A DNA stretch of 58,206 bases from SIG701 sp045577175 (GCA_045577175.1 JAZNHT010000024.1:1-58206); one strand, 5' to 3'. Shown: positions 34,760 to 43,579, counted from the stretch's first letter. The notes: generated by a model from the sequence alone, not told the origin. Numbers and translations: made by a program.

Positions 34760-35980
34760 TCAGTCAATAAACGGCTTCGGTTCGTCACCGGTCAGAAAGC
34801 GGTACACCGCGCGGTATTCTTCCCTCTTTTGAAGAATCGCCTTTGCATCGGGCGCGTACTTGGCACGTCGAACGGCGCGCAACATGATATTCTTCGGTGT
34901 ATCCTCGGGATCAATAAACTCAAGCGCATCCGCAGTATAACCCATGCACTCCAATCGGAGAAGGCGGAGCGCATCCGTTGCGGCATCACAGAATTTCTTT
35001 CTGAGAATCGGGCGGGACGCGATAAAATCAAGCGGTGTGCAATCGAGCTTTGTGCTGAGCTCTCTCTGACAGCACGGTGTGGAAAGGATAACCGCGGCAC
35101 GCCACTGTGCGGCGAAATCGAGAACAATATCCGTTGCGACATCACAGGCGTGGAGCGAGATGACCATATCCGGTGCACGGGAGGGGCGATAATCGGCGAT
35201 GTCGCCGCAGATAAACTGCATTCCGCTGTAGCCGAGCGCCCGTGCAGTCTCCGAGCAAAAGTCGATTACGCTCTTTTTTAAATCCATGCACACCATCTCG
35301 ACCTCGCGGTTTGCGATATATCGGAGGCAGTGATATACGGCAAAGCTGAGGTAGCTCTTGCCGCAGCAGAGATCCGCAACGTAGAGCGTGCCCTCCTTGG
35401 GCAAACGGTCGATCTGCTCCATGACGAGCTCGGAAAAGCGGCATATCTGCCGAAATTTCGACTGTTTCTTATCATGCACACGTCCGTTTTTATCGGAGAC
35501 ACCGAGATGAACGAGAAACGGTTCGTTCCCTTTGAGGAGGCGATTTTTTTCGCGGTTATTTCCGCCGAACTGCTCTGCCGCCGCACGGATACTGTCGCCC
35601 GCGGATGCGGAATGCGCATTTTTCAGTGCACCGGGAATCACGGCGGTAACGCGCCCTTTTTGCGAAATCATCAGTGAAGCCGATCCCGCGGCATCGTTCA
35701 GATCGACACGGCGAAACGGAGACGCGAAGCTCGATTGAATCAAAGCCGGAATCTCATCAAACAGGATATTCTCCTGCGCGACGCGCCCCTCCGTGTACGA
35801 TTTTTCTATCTGAAGAACACGGGTGCCGCGAATGACACGGAGAACTCCTTTGATTTTCGTCATCTCTCCCTCTGACGCGCCGGACAGCACGAGATTTTTC
35901 AGCGTTCCTGCCTCGGCGGCAGAGAGGACGGTCTCGCAAAAATCCTGCACAGACTGCCGCTGTTCATCCGTGAAATTCAT
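34760..35980 (-). CDS. SAM-dependent methyltransferase, METTL25/Methyltransf_32-like
   Basis: 406 residues. The C-terminal 220 residues are a class I methyltransferase: SAM loop ADLCCGKSYLSFAVYH from about 202, then MVCMDLKK, ICGDIADY and VISLHACDVATD, the last typical of the Methyltransf_32 group. CCQREL follows where an NPPY-like motif would stand. The N-terminal 180 residues are less clear and may bind the substrate. The substrate, probably RNA or protein, is unknown. Its ATG overlaps the plsY stop by 4 nt and it is the last gene of the der operon. Confidence 0.82.
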   Translation of the reverse strand: MNFTDEQRQSVQDFCETVLSAAEAGTLKNLVLSGASEGEMTKIKGVLRVIRGTRVLQIEKSYTEGRVAQENILFDEIPALIQSSFASPFRRVDLNDAAGSASLMISQKGRVTAVIPGALKNAHSASAGDSIRAAAEQFGGNNREKNRLLKGNEPFLVHLGVSDKNGRVHDKKQSKFRQICRFSELVMEQIDRLPKEGTLYVADLCCGKSYLSFAVYHCLRYIANREVEMVCMDLKKSVIDFCSETARALGYSGMQFICGDIADYRPSRAPDMVISLHACDVATDIVLDFAAQWRAAVILSTPCCQRELSTKLDCTPLDFIASRPILRKKFCDAATDALRLLRLECMGYTADALEFIDPEDTPKNIMLRAVRRAKYAPDAKAILQKREEYRAVYRFLTGDEPKPFID

Positions 35981-36765
35981 GATTTGTCCACCTTGCCGTC
36001 CGCAGGCTTTTTATCCTTTTTCGAAAAAGAGAGCTTGTTTTCCGTGCCTGCAAGAAGCCGTTTGATGTTTTCTTTGTGCATCCATACAATCAAAACAGCC
36101 ATACAAAGCGCAAAGATCATCACAATCGGCGGTGCAGGGATTCGCTGTGCTTTATTTATACGGTCAAGGATCAAGGGATACATAAGCGAAGCCATAACAG
36201 AGCCGAGGGAAATAAATTTAGTAAATGCGACCAAAATCACAAAAATGAGCAGAAGGATCAAGCCTACCTTCCAGTCGGTCATCAGAATGGCAGTAATCGC
36301 CGTGACAACACCTTTTCCGCCCTTGAACTGATAGTATACGGGAAAAATATGTCCGATCATGCAGGCAAGTCCTGCCGCATACGCACCGACGACGCCGAAA
36401 ATGAGCCGTCCGATGAAAACCGAAACAACAGCCTTCAGCGCATCTGCAATCAGCGTTGCCGCCGCGGCACCTTTTCCGTATGTGCGGAGCATATTCGTCA
36501 TGCCCGCATTGCCGCTGCCGAAGGATCGTATATCCTCACGGTAAAAAAACTTTGAGATAATAATTGCGAAATTACAGCTTCCAAGCAAATACGGAAGAAT
36601 CGTGAGCACAAGAAAGCCAAGGATTGTCAGTGAAAGAAATAGTGCGCCGCTTCTCTCAACCTCCAGAAACTTGCCGAGGAAGCCCTTGTACATAATCTCG
36701 TCAAAGGGTGTCGCAAACGTGGTTTGCTGTGCCGCTTCGACAGCCGCAGAGACTTCTGTTACCAC
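35977..36765 (-). CDS. plsY: Glycerol-3-phosphate acyltransferase PlsY
   Basis: Membrane enzyme that acylates glycerol 3-phosphate from acyl-phosphate, the first step of phospholipid synthesis. 262 residues with about six helices. Family motifs: LLGSCNFAIIISKFF, FGSGNAGMTNMLRTYG and GHIFPVYYQFKGGKG. An N-terminal extension of about 45 residues precedes the usual start and the C-terminus is a Lys-rich tail; both are longer than the 200-residue norm. GTG start with GGAGG 6 nt upstream supports the extension. It begins 11 nt after der. Confidence 0.93.
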   Translation of the reverse strand: MVTEVSAAVEAAQQTTFATPFDEIMYKGFLGKFLEVERSGALFLSLTILGFLVLTILPYLLGSCNFAIIISKFFYREDIRSFGSGNAGMTNMLRTYGKGAAAATLIADALKAVVSVFIGRLIFGVVGAYAAGLACMIGHIFPVYYQFKGGKGVVTAITAILMTDWKVGLILLLIFVILVAFTKFISLGSVMASLMYPLILDRINKAQRIPAPPIVMIFALCMAVLIVWMHKENIKRLLAGTENKLSFSKKDKKPADGKVDKS

Positions 36766-36776
36766 AATGTGCCTCC

Positions 36777-38114
36777 TTATTTTTTCTCTCCGTCATCGCC
36801 GCGCTCGCGGACGATCAGACGGATCGGTGTGCCGATAAAGCCGAACGTATCGCGCAGACAGTTTTCGATATACCGCTGGTACGAGAAGTGGAACAGCTCC
36901 ACGCTGTTGCAAAACAGTACGAACGTAGGCGGCGTCACGGAAATCTGCGTCATGTAGTAAATCTTCAGATGTCTGCCCTTATCGGACGGCGGCTGTACGC
37001 GGCTGACCGCATCGGCGAGAACATCGTTGAGCGTACCGGTGGAAACGCGCAGATTCGCATGCTGCCAGACGGACCGGATCAGCTCAAACAGCTTCGGCAC
37101 GCGCTGTCCCGTTTTCGCGGAGATGAACAGAAGCGGCGCATACGTCATATAGCCGAGCGCGGTATAGACCTTTTTCGTAAATTCCGCAGTCGTTTTGTTG
37201 TCTTTTTCGATCAGATCCCACTTATTGACAACGATAATCGTGGCTTTGCCTGCATCGTGCGCGATACCGGCGATTTTTTCATCTTGCTCGGTGATGCCTT
37301 CGTTGGCATCGATGACAAGCAGGCAGACATTCGCACGCTCGACCGCCATTTTGGCGCGCAGGACGCTGAATTTTTCCACGCGATCCTCGACCTTGCTCTG
37401 GCGACGGATACCGGCTGTATCGATGAGATTATACTTCCCCGTTTCGTTTTCAAAACGGGTGTCGATCGCATCACGCGTTGTGCCGGCAATATCGGAGACG
37501 ATCATTCGCTCCGTGCCGAGGATTTTGTTGATGAGCGAGGATTTGCCTGCGTTCGGCTTGCCGATCACGGCGACGTTGATGACGTCCTCATCCTCCTCGG
37601 CATCGATGTCGTCGGGGAGGCAATCAAGAACGGCATCGAGAATATCGCCCGTGCCGGTACCGTGTACGGCGGACAGCGCGATCGGATCGATGTCAAAGCC
37701 AAGCTCGTAGAACTCATAAAACTCCATCGCCACACGACCAACCGAATCCGCCTTATTGATGCAGGGGACGATCGGCTTGCCGCTTCTTTTCAGCATCATG
37801 GCGATGTCGCGGTCATCGGGCAGAAGCCCTGCGTGAATATCGCAAATGAACAGGATCACGTCCGCGGTATCGATGGCGATCTGCGCCTGGTCGCGCATTT
37901 TTGAAAGGATGACGTCGTCGCTCTTCGGCTCAATGCCGCCCGTATCGATGACGATCATTTTCCGACCGTTCCACTCCGTTTCCCCGTAGATACGGTCACG
38001 GGTAACACCAGGCACATCTTCAATGATCGCCCTGCGCTCTCCGATCAGCTTATTGAAAAGGGTGCTTTTGCCCACGTTGGGACGACCCACGATTGCAAGT
38101 ATCGGCTTTGCCAT
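36777..38114 (-). CDS. der: Ribosome biogenesis GTPase Der (EngA)
   Basis: Double-GTPase needed for 50S subunit assembly. 445 residues: first G domain with GRPNVGKSTL and DTGG, second with GKPNAGKSSL, DTAG and NKWD, and a C-terminal KH-like domain. ATG at 38114 gives the canonical MAKPILAIVGRPNVGKS start and has GGAG upstream; longer frames lack support. It lies in the middle of the DUF512-lipoprotein-der-plsY-methyltransferase operon. Confidence 0.97.
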   Translation of the reverse strand: MAKPILAIVGRPNVGKSTLFNKLIGERRAIIEDVPGVTRDRIYGETEWNGRKMIVIDTGGIEPKSDDVILSKMRDQAQIAIDTADVILFICDIHAGLLPDDRDIAMMLKRSGKPIVPCINKADSVGRVAMEFYEFYELGFDIDPIALSAVHGTGTGDILDAVLDCLPDDIDAEEDEDVINVAVIGKPNAGKSSLINKILGTERMIVSDIAGTTRDAIDTRFENETGKYNLIDTAGIRRQSKVEDRVEKFSVLRAKMAVERANVCLLVIDANEGITEQDEKIAGIAHDAGKATIIVVNKWDLIEKDNKTTAEFTKKVYTALGYMTYAPLLFISAKTGQRVPKLFELIRSVWQHANLRVSTGTLNDVLADAVSRVQPPSDKGRHLKIYYMTQISVTPPTFVLFCNSVELFHFSYQRYIENCLRDTFGFIGTPIRLIVRERGDDGEKK

Positions 38115-38142
38115 AATTTCTCCGTCCGTTTCTGTAAATTCG

Positions 38143-38856
38143 TTATCCCACGGCGTATGCCGCGAGAGGATTTTCATCATTTAGGTATTTTTCAGCTTTC
38201 CCGAAAGGCAGCGTAAAGCCTGCGTATCCGTCGAGAAGCGGAACAACTTCAATAAGGAATCCGACACCGTCCGCGGTAAAATACACCTCGGGCAGAATGT
38301 CATACTCCGCTTTATACTGCGAAATCATATCGGCAAGGGTGATCTGCGACACAAGATCAGTGTATCCGAAGTCCTGCGAAAACTTCCCGTTCAGAAACAT
38401 GCTTTGCAGCTTCGCGTAATCGGATACAATCTCATTGGCGGTGTAGAGCACGCCGTTTTCAATATCACAGTTGACAGTATAAGAAAAATACGTCGTATTT
38501 CCGCTGTAAGCGGAGGTGAGTGTGCCGCCGATCACGGCAGAAAGAAATCCGCCCGATGCAAGCGTTATGCGGACATCGGTTGTATCGTAGTAATATCCGC
38601 CGTCTTCAGTGACGGGGACTTCGTTTTGGTACATCCGTCGTGCATACGAGGCGATTTCTTCGTTTATCTCCGCCTCTTTTTGCGGATCGGCGTACCCCTC
38701 GATCACGGGATACATGAGCAAAACACCGTTCTCCCCGTCCGTGAAATTCTCCGTCTCAGTCACGACCGTGAAATCGGCAGGCGGCAGCTCACGCTTTGCA
38801 GTGCAGGCGGTAAGCGTCAAAAGAAGCAGAAGGAAGCAGGCGATCGTTCTGCGCAT
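38143..38856 (-). CDS. Lipoprotein, DUF3298/DUF4163-like
   Basis: 237 residues with a lipoprotein signal (MRRTIACFLLLLLTLTAC, lipobox LTAC). The mature part begins with a DUF4163-like segment (YPVIEGYADPQKEAEINEEIASYARRMY cut at 20: PVIEGYADPQKEAEINEEIA) and ends with a DUF3298-like beta domain (DILPEVYFTADGVGFLIEV). Such proteins sit outside the membrane; their function is unknown. Its ATG overlaps the stop of the radical-SAM gene as TGATG. A TTG one codon earlier could also start it. Confidence 0.8.
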   Translation of the reverse strand: MRRTIACFLLLLLTLTACTAKRELPPADFTVVTETENFTDGENGVLLMYPVIEGYADPQKEAEINEEIASYARRMYQNEVPVTEDGGYYYDTTDVRITLASGGFLSAVIGGTLTSAYSGNTTYFSYTVNCDIENGVLYTANEIVSDYAKLQSMFLNGKFSQDFGYTDLVSQITLADMISQYKAEYDILPEVYFTADGVGFLIEVVPLLDGYAGFTLPFGKAEKYLNDENPLAAYAVG

Positions 38857-40172
38857 CAATGATCGCCTCCCGTACCGAGAAGCGCATCCAGAAATGCACC
38901 GCCGTCGTTCTCAACAAACGTGATCGGTACCGACAGTGCCTCGGATACCTCATGAGGCGTTCGGTTGCAGAGGAACAAATCGCCCTCCGAACGAAGCATG
39001 GTGCGCGAAAGCAAAAGCTCCTCGCCGAGTGCCATATCCGTAAGCTGTTCAAGCAGATCGCGCCCTGTGAGAAGTCCCGTCACGGTAACATGACCGCCGA
39101 AAAAGTGATTCTTCACGCAGTAGACACGGCAATCGACGTGCGGACATACCGCCTTCAGTTTTTCTGTAAGATCGCACATAAATTGATACGAAGCCTCGCC
39201 CGTAGCGACGGAAACAGTCCGCTTGACTGCCCTCTCCTCATCGGTGAGACAGCCGAGCGCGGCTTCAAATTCAAACGCGAAGGAGGACAGCATACCGACG
39301 CCGTTCTCAATCTGCGAAAACTCGCCCCAGAACTCGTAAGGCGGCAGAGGCGTTTCGCTTCGGACGTACATTTCATCCGCGCACCAGAAGATGCGCGCAC
39401 CGTATTTCTTCTCGCACTCGTCGCCGAACGATGTGACCTGACGGATGACCTCTGCCGTCTCCTCGGGCGTAAACGGTGAAAGCGGATACAGCCCGTCACG
39501 GTAGCCTGTCAGTCCGGCAGGAACGATCGACACGCTCTCCATCGCCGGATAATACGCGGCAAGGTCGCGCATCGTGCGATCGAGCTCTTCCCCGTCGTTG
39601 ACACCGCGGCACAGAACGATCTGTCCGTGCAGACGGATACCGCCCTTGGCGAGATCATCGATATACGAAAGCACCTCGCCTGCGCGCTTGTTTTTCATCA
39701 TGCGGACGCGGAGCTCGGGATTCGTTGTGTGTACGGAGACGTTAACCGGCGAAATGTGCATTTCAAGGATGCGGTCGATGTCTCGCCTGTGCAGATTCGT
39801 GAGCGTGATATAATTGCCGTGCAAAAAGGAGAGACGGGAGTCGTCATCCTTGAAATACAGGCTCTCGCGCATCCCTTTCGGAAGCTGATCGATGAAGCAG
39901 AACATGCACTTATTCTCGCACGAATGTTTTTTATCCATCAGCGGCGTTTCGAAGCAGAGACCGATGTCGTCATATTCGCCCTTGCGGATCGTAACATCAA
40001 ACAGATCGGGGCCGCGGTGGATTTTGAGTGTAACGCTCCGTTCCGCGAGATAGAAGCGGTAATCGAGCACGTCGCGGATTTCGCGATCGTTTACGGAAAT
40101 AAGAAGATCCCCGGGCAAAATTCCGGCAAGCGCCGCCGGCGACCCGGCCGCAACATCTGTGATCGTTACCAT
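38856..40172 (-). CDS. PDZ - radical SAM - DUF512 protein
   Basis: 438 residues. An N-terminal PDZ-like domain (about 1-65, VAAGSPAALAGILPGDLLISVN) precedes a radical-SAM core with the cluster motif Cys85-xxx-Cys89-xx-Cys92 (SCENKCMFCF). The C-terminal half is DUF512, with EGDLFLCNRTPHE near the end. The family is widespread in Clostridia, commonly next to der; the reaction is unknown. ATG at 40172 is preferred for the AAAGGG upstream and because it starts right at the PDZ domain. First gene of the der operon. Confidence 0.92.
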   Translation of the reverse strand: MVTITDVAAGSPAALAGILPGDLLISVNDREIRDVLDYRFYLAERSVTLKIHRGPDLFDVTIRKGEYDDIGLCFETPLMDKKHSCENKCMFCFIDQLPKGMRESLYFKDDDSRLSFLHGNYITLTNLHRRDIDRILEMHISPVNVSVHTTNPELRVRMMKNKRAGEVLSYIDDLAKGGIRLHGQIVLCRGVNDGEELDRTMRDLAAYYPAMESVSIVPAGLTGYRDGLYPLSPFTPEETAEVIRQVTSFGDECEKKYGARIFWCADEMYVRSETPLPPYEFWGEFSQIENGVGMLSSFAFEFEAALGCLTDEERAVKRTVSVATGEASYQFMCDLTEKLKAVCPHVDCRVYCVKNHFFGGHVTVTGLLTGRDLLEQLTDMALGEELLLSRTMLRSEGDLFLCNRTPHEVSEALSVPITFVENDGGAFLDALLGTGGDH

Positions 40173-40215
40173 TATAAGCACCCTTTCCGCACGTGTATGC
40201 ATGATTTATCATTAT

Positions 40216-40245
40216 ATTATACTATATTTCACCGCGTGCGGTCAA
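40216..40245 (-). promoter_or_regulatory. Promoter of the DUF512-der-plsY operon
   Basis: Minus strand: TTGACC (40240-40245), 18-bp spacer, TATAAT (40216-40221), about 45 bp before the ATG. A second TATAAT lies 5 bp downstream. Confidence 0.7.
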
Positions 40246-40284
40246 GTGTTTTTCGAATTTCCCCAAAAAAGGCTTTTAGCGGAC

Positions 40285-40983
40285 TCAAATTTCCTCTCCG
40301 CGCAGAAAACGCTCCATACGTTCAAGTACGTTTTTCTCGATCCGCGAGACATAGGAACGGGAGATACCGAGCATCTCGGCTACCTCTCTTTGGGTGACGG
40401 GCGGCTTGTTATCGAGCCCGTAGCGCATGATGATAATCTGCCTTTCCCTGTCCGTCAATCTATCCTTAATGTAGCAGATCGCGCGCGCGATCTGCCAGCG
40501 GTCGCTGATGTCGTCCGCAATCGTGTCATCGACCTTGATGATGTCGATGTACGTCAAAGGATTTCCGTCTCTGTCCGTATCGATCGCTTCATTGATGGAC
40601 ACCTCGCAGGAGGTCTTTTTCTGCGAACGGAAGAACATCAGAATCTCGTTCTGGATGCACTTGGCGGCATACGTCGCAAAGCGTGCGCCGTTTTTATCGC
40701 TGAACGAATCAACCGCCTTGATGAGCCCGATCGTCCCGATCGAAATCAGATCCTCCTGTCCGGTGTGCGCCGCGTAGTACTTCCGCACGATATGTGCCAC
40801 CAAGCGAAGATTGTGCTCGATCAGCTTTGCGCGGGCATCGGCATCTCCTTCTTCACAGAGCAATCGAAACAGCCGCGCCTCCTCCTCGTGGGAGAGCGGC
40901 TGCGGAAACGTCTGCCCCGAGGAAACGTTCAAAATAAAGTACGAAAGTCCGCCGATCAGAAGTGCAAAAATATCCGTTATCAT
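40285..40983 (-). CDS. sigK: RNA polymerase sporulation sigma factor K precursor
   Basis: 232-residue pro-sigma-K, the late mother-cell sigma factor. A hydrophobic pro-sequence (MITDIFALLIGGLSYFILNV) precedes FPQPLS, matching the SpoIVFB-processed precursor of Bacillus subtilis. Region 2 holds LIEHNLRLVAHIVRKYY and LISIGTIGLIKAVDSF, region 4 REVAEMLGISRSYVSRIEK. The gene is uninterrupted, with no skin-like element. ATG at 40983 has GGAGG 6 nt upstream; longer frames are unsupported. It is separated from the der operon by 112 nt with a promoter. Confidence 0.95.
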   Translation of the reverse strand: MITDIFALLIGGLSYFILNVSSGQTFPQPLSHEEEARLFRLLCEEGDADARAKLIEHNLRLVAHIVRKYYAAHTGQEDLISIGTIGLIKAVDSFSDKNGARFATYAAKCIQNEILMFFRSQKKTSCEVSINEAIDTDRDGNPLTYIDIIKVDDTIADDISDRWQIARAICYIKDRLTDRERQIIIMRYGLDNKPPVTQREVAEMLGISRSYVSRIEKNVLERMERFLRGEEI

Positions 40984-41013
40984 ATAAGCCTCCGCATATG
41001 AAAATGTACTTTT

Positions 41014-41043
41014 ACTATATGCACTGCGGCGTGTCCGATTTGA
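41014..41043 (-). promoter_or_regulatory. Possible sigma-E promoter of sigK
   Basis: Minus strand TCAAATC (41037-41043), 15-bp spacer, CATATAGT (41014-41021): 5/7 and 6/8 against the sigma-E consensus, 30 bp before the sigK ATG. sigK is sigma-E-dependent in Bacillus subtilis, but this match is only moderate. Confidence 0.35.
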
Positions 41044-41072
41044 GCAAATCGAAAAAATATTTCCGAAATAAC

Positions 41073-41101
41073 TTGACCGCGCACGGATTTTTCGATATAA
41101 T
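41073..41101 (+). promoter_or_regulatory. Promoter of the HAD phosphatase gene
   Basis: TTGACC (41073-41078), 17-bp spacer, TATAAT (41096-41101), 30 bp before the ATG. Confidence 0.8.
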
Positions 41102-41131
41102 TCGTATAAAAGAGAAACGTACAGGTGATAT

Positions 41132-41761
41132 ATGAAATACAAGACCGTTATCTGGGACTTCAACGGCACGATCATGGACGACGTCGCGCTCTGCATGGAT
41201 TCGCTCAATACGATGCTGAAGGCGCGCGCGATCCCCACAGTCGATACCGTTGAGGATTACCGAAAAATTTTCCGTTTTCCGATCAAGGAATACTACCGTC
41301 TTGCCGGCTTTGATTTTGAAATAGAACCGTTTGAGGCTCTCGCCGTGGAGTGGGTGAATCTGTACACGAAAGGCGAGGACAGGCTGACGCTTACGGACGG
41401 ATTTCGGGAGGTATGGCAGTACATCCGTGACTCCGGCGCGCGGCAGATTATTCTTTCGGCATCCGAAAAGACGATGCTTGAACGCCATCTGACCACACTC
41501 GGTATCCGCAATTCCTTTGATGAAATTCTCGGCACGGGCGACATCTACGCCGCAGGAAAGGTTGAGATGGCACGCCGCTGTCTCGGTACGTCGGTCGCGG
41601 ATGCGGTGCTGATCGGCGACACGCCGCACGATGCGGAAACGGCGCGCGCTATCGGCGTGGACTGTATTCTTTACGCAGGCGGACACGCTTCGGAAGCAGC
41701 GCTTTGCGAAACGGGGGCACCCATGATCCGCCATCTGTCCGAGCTTCCCGGGCTTTTGTAA
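41132..41761 (+). CDS. HAD-superfamily hydrolase with DxN motif
   Basis: 209 residues, phosphoglycolate-phosphatase-like HAD fold with a helical cap (about 15-80). Motif I is Asp9-Phe-Asn11-Gly-Thr: the nucleophile Asp is present, but the second Asp, the usual acid/base, is Asn. Motif II is ILSASEK (Ser), motif III the Lys in AAGKVEMA and motif IV LIGDTPHDAE. Loss of the acid/base often slows phosphatase turnover, so the enzyme may be specialised or slow. AGGTGA is the ribosome site. It diverges from sigK. Confidence 0.88.
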   Translation: MKYKTVIWDFNGTIMDDVALCMDSLNTMLKARAIPTVDTVEDYRKIFRFPIKEYYRLAGFDFEIEPFEALAVEWVNLYTKGEDRLTLTDGFREVWQYIRDSGARQIILSASEKTMLERHLTTLGIRNSFDEILGTGDIYAAGKVEMARRCLGTSVADAVLIGDTPHDAETARAIGVDCILYAGGHASEAALCETGAPMIRHLSELPGLL

Positions 41762-41858
41762 AATTTCCATTTTCATCCTCTGATAATTTCCTGAAAAACT
41801 GCGTATTCTACTACTGTTCCCTGTGCACAACGCACCGGGAGAATCACGAATTTTCACA

Positions 41859-41898
41859 GAGGAGAGCGGCGGCGTATCCGCCGCAACAACAGATCATG
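41859..41898 (+). promoter_or_regulatory. Shine-Dalgarno separated from its ATG by a hairpin
   Basis: GAGGAG (41859-41864) is the only ribosome site before the DUF378 ATG at 41896. A perfect 7-bp stem GCGGCGG/CCGCCGC (41866-41884) lies between; folded, it shortens the effective spacing from 31 to about 12 nt. Confidence 0.5.
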
Positions 41899-42102
41899 AT
41901 CATGGACAGAATCGCATTGCTTCTCGTCATCGTCGGTGCCGCAAACTGGGGCAGCGTCGGTCTGTTTCAGTTTGACCTCGTATCGTGGCTTTTCGGAGGG
42001 CAGGATGCTCTTATCAGCCGTATTGTCTACACGGTGATTGCACTGGCAGGACTCTGGTGCGTATCCCTCTTGTTCCGTTCACGCGAAGCAATCGAGGATT
42101 GA
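41896..42102 (+). CDS. DUF378 family small membrane protein
   Basis: 68 residues with two membrane helices (DRIALLLVIVGAANWGSVGLF and an ISRIVYTVIALAGLWCVSLL segment) joined by FDLVSWLFGGQDA, the DUF378 signature. Family function is unknown. ATG at 41896 or 41902 may start it; neither has a nearby ribosome site apart from the GAGGAG before the hairpin. It follows the HAD gene by 134 nt and is closed by a strong terminator. Confidence 0.88.
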   Translation: MIMDRIALLLVIVGAANWGSVGLFQFDLVSWLFGGQDALISRIVYTVIALAGLWCVSLLFRSREAIED

Positions 42103-42114
42103 CATCTCCGCCTG

Positions 42115-42146
42115 ACACCCCGCGGTGCATCGCGGGGTGTGTTTTT
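42115..42146 (+). terminator. Terminator of the DUF378 gene
   Basis: Perfect 10-bp stem ACACCCCGCG/CGCGGGGTGT with a 6-nt loop, then GTTTTT. Confidence 0.88.
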
Positions 42147-42228
42147 ATGGATTTTAGCCAAAAAGAATGTCGCACAGATCGCTTTTGCGAACATCCGCAT
42201 AGAATCTTGCACAAAATTCGCTACCCAC

Positions 42229-42257
42229 TTGATAAATCGCGAAAAATGCTTTATAAT
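42229..42257 (+). promoter_or_regulatory. Promoter of purA
   Basis: TTGATA (42229-42234), 17-bp spacer, TATAAT (42252-42257), 44 bp before the ATG. Confidence 0.8.
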
Positions 42258-42301
42258 AGTATAGGTTATCATCACACTATGAATTTTAAGGTGGTATATT
42301 T

Positions 42302-43579
42302 ATGATTACAGCAGTCGTAGGCATCAACTGGGGCGATGAAGGCAAGGGCCGCATGGTCGATCTTCTGAGTGAGAAGTTCGACATTGTCTGCCGCTATCAG
42401 GGCGGTAACAACGCAGGTCACACCGTTGTCAACGAACGCGGCAAGTTCATTCTGAACCTGCTCCCCTCCGGTATTCTCCGTCCGGAAACGGTCAACATCA
42501 TGGGACCGGGCATGGTCATCGACATCGAACATCTGACGAACGAAATCGCACGGTTGCGTGAGGGCGGCATCGAAATCACGCCGGATCATCTGAAGATCAG
42601 CGACAAGGCTGTCATCTGTATGCCGTATCACAAGCTCCTCGACTGCCTTGAGGAGGATCGCCTCGGCGATGCAAAGTTCGGCTCCACGAGACGCGGCATC
42701 TCCCCCGTTTATGCAGACAAATACATGAAGAAAGCGTTCCGTATGGGCGATCTGCTCTACTCGAAGGACGTGCTTGAGAAGAAGCTCACCGGTATTCTTG
42801 AGTGGAAGAATCTGACTGTGCATGAAGGCTACAAGCATGAGCCGATTCAGGTTGCCGATATGCTTGACTGGTTTGAGAAGTACGGCTACCACTTCCGTGA
42901 GTACATCTGCGACACCACGCGCTATCTCACCGATGCGGTGGATGCAGGCAAATCCGTTATGTTTGAGGCACAGCTCGGCGCACTGCGCGATATTGATTAC
43001 GGTATCTATCCGTACACCTCCGCTTCCTCCACGATCGCTGCATACGCACCGCTCGGTGCCGGTATTCCCGCAAAGAAGCTCGATCAGACGCTCGGTATCA
43101 TGAAGGCGTACTCCAGCTGTGTCGGCGAAGGTCCGTTCACCTGCGAATTTTTCGGTGACGAGGCACATGAGCTGCGCGAAGCCGGCGGCGAATACGGCGC
43201 GGCAACCGGTCGTCCGAGACGGGTCGGCGGATTTGACGTCGTTGCTTCAAAATACGGCGTTATGGTACAGGGTGCCACAAGCATCGCACTGACAAAGCTC
43301 GACGTGCTCTCCTCTTACGAAAAGATTCCGGTTTGTGTTGCCTACGACATCGACGGCGAGATCACGACCGATTTCCCGATCGGCGAGAGACTGAACCGCG
43401 CAAAGCCCGTTTACGAATATCTCGAAGGCTTCAACTGCGATGTATCCGGCTGCCGCACAAAGGAAGACCTCCCGGCTGCCGCACTCCGCTACATTGAGTA
43501 TCTGGAGAAGGCTGTCGGCGCACCGATTGAGTACGTTTCCGTCGGTCCCGACCGTGATGCTTACGTCAAAATGTTCTGA
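42302..43579 (+). CDS. purA: Adenylosuccinate synthetase
   Basis: First committed step from IMP to AMP, joining IMP and aspartate with GTP. 425 residues, the normal length. The GTP loop is GINWGDEGKG with catalytic Asp12, and catalytic His40 is in GGNNAGHTVV. STRRGISPVY and VGEGPFTCE are further family motifs; GRPRRVGGFD and the NKxD-type LTKLDVL lie in the C-terminal half. AAGGTGG precedes the ATG. It is a single-gene unit with its own promoter and terminator. Confidence 0.97.
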   Translation: MITAVVGINWGDEGKGRMVDLLSEKFDIVCRYQGGNNAGHTVVNERGKFILNLLPSGILRPETVNIMGPGMVIDIEHLTNEIARLREGGIEITPDHLKISDKAVICMPYHKLLDCLEEDRLGDAKFGSTRRGISPVYADKYMKKAFRMGDLLYSKDVLEKKLTGILEWKNLTVHEGYKHEPIQVADMLDWFEKYGYHFREYICDTTRYLTDAVDAGKSVMFEAQLGALRDIDYGIYPYTSASSTIAAYAPLGAGIPAKKLDQTLGIMKAYSSCVGEGPFTCEFFGDEAHELREAGGEYGAATGRPRRVGGFDVVASKYGVMVQGATSIALTKLDVLSSYEKIPVCVAYDIDGEITTDFPIGERLNRAKPVYEYLEGFNCDVSGCRTKEDLPAAALRYIEYLEKAVGAPIEYVSVGPDRDAYVKMF

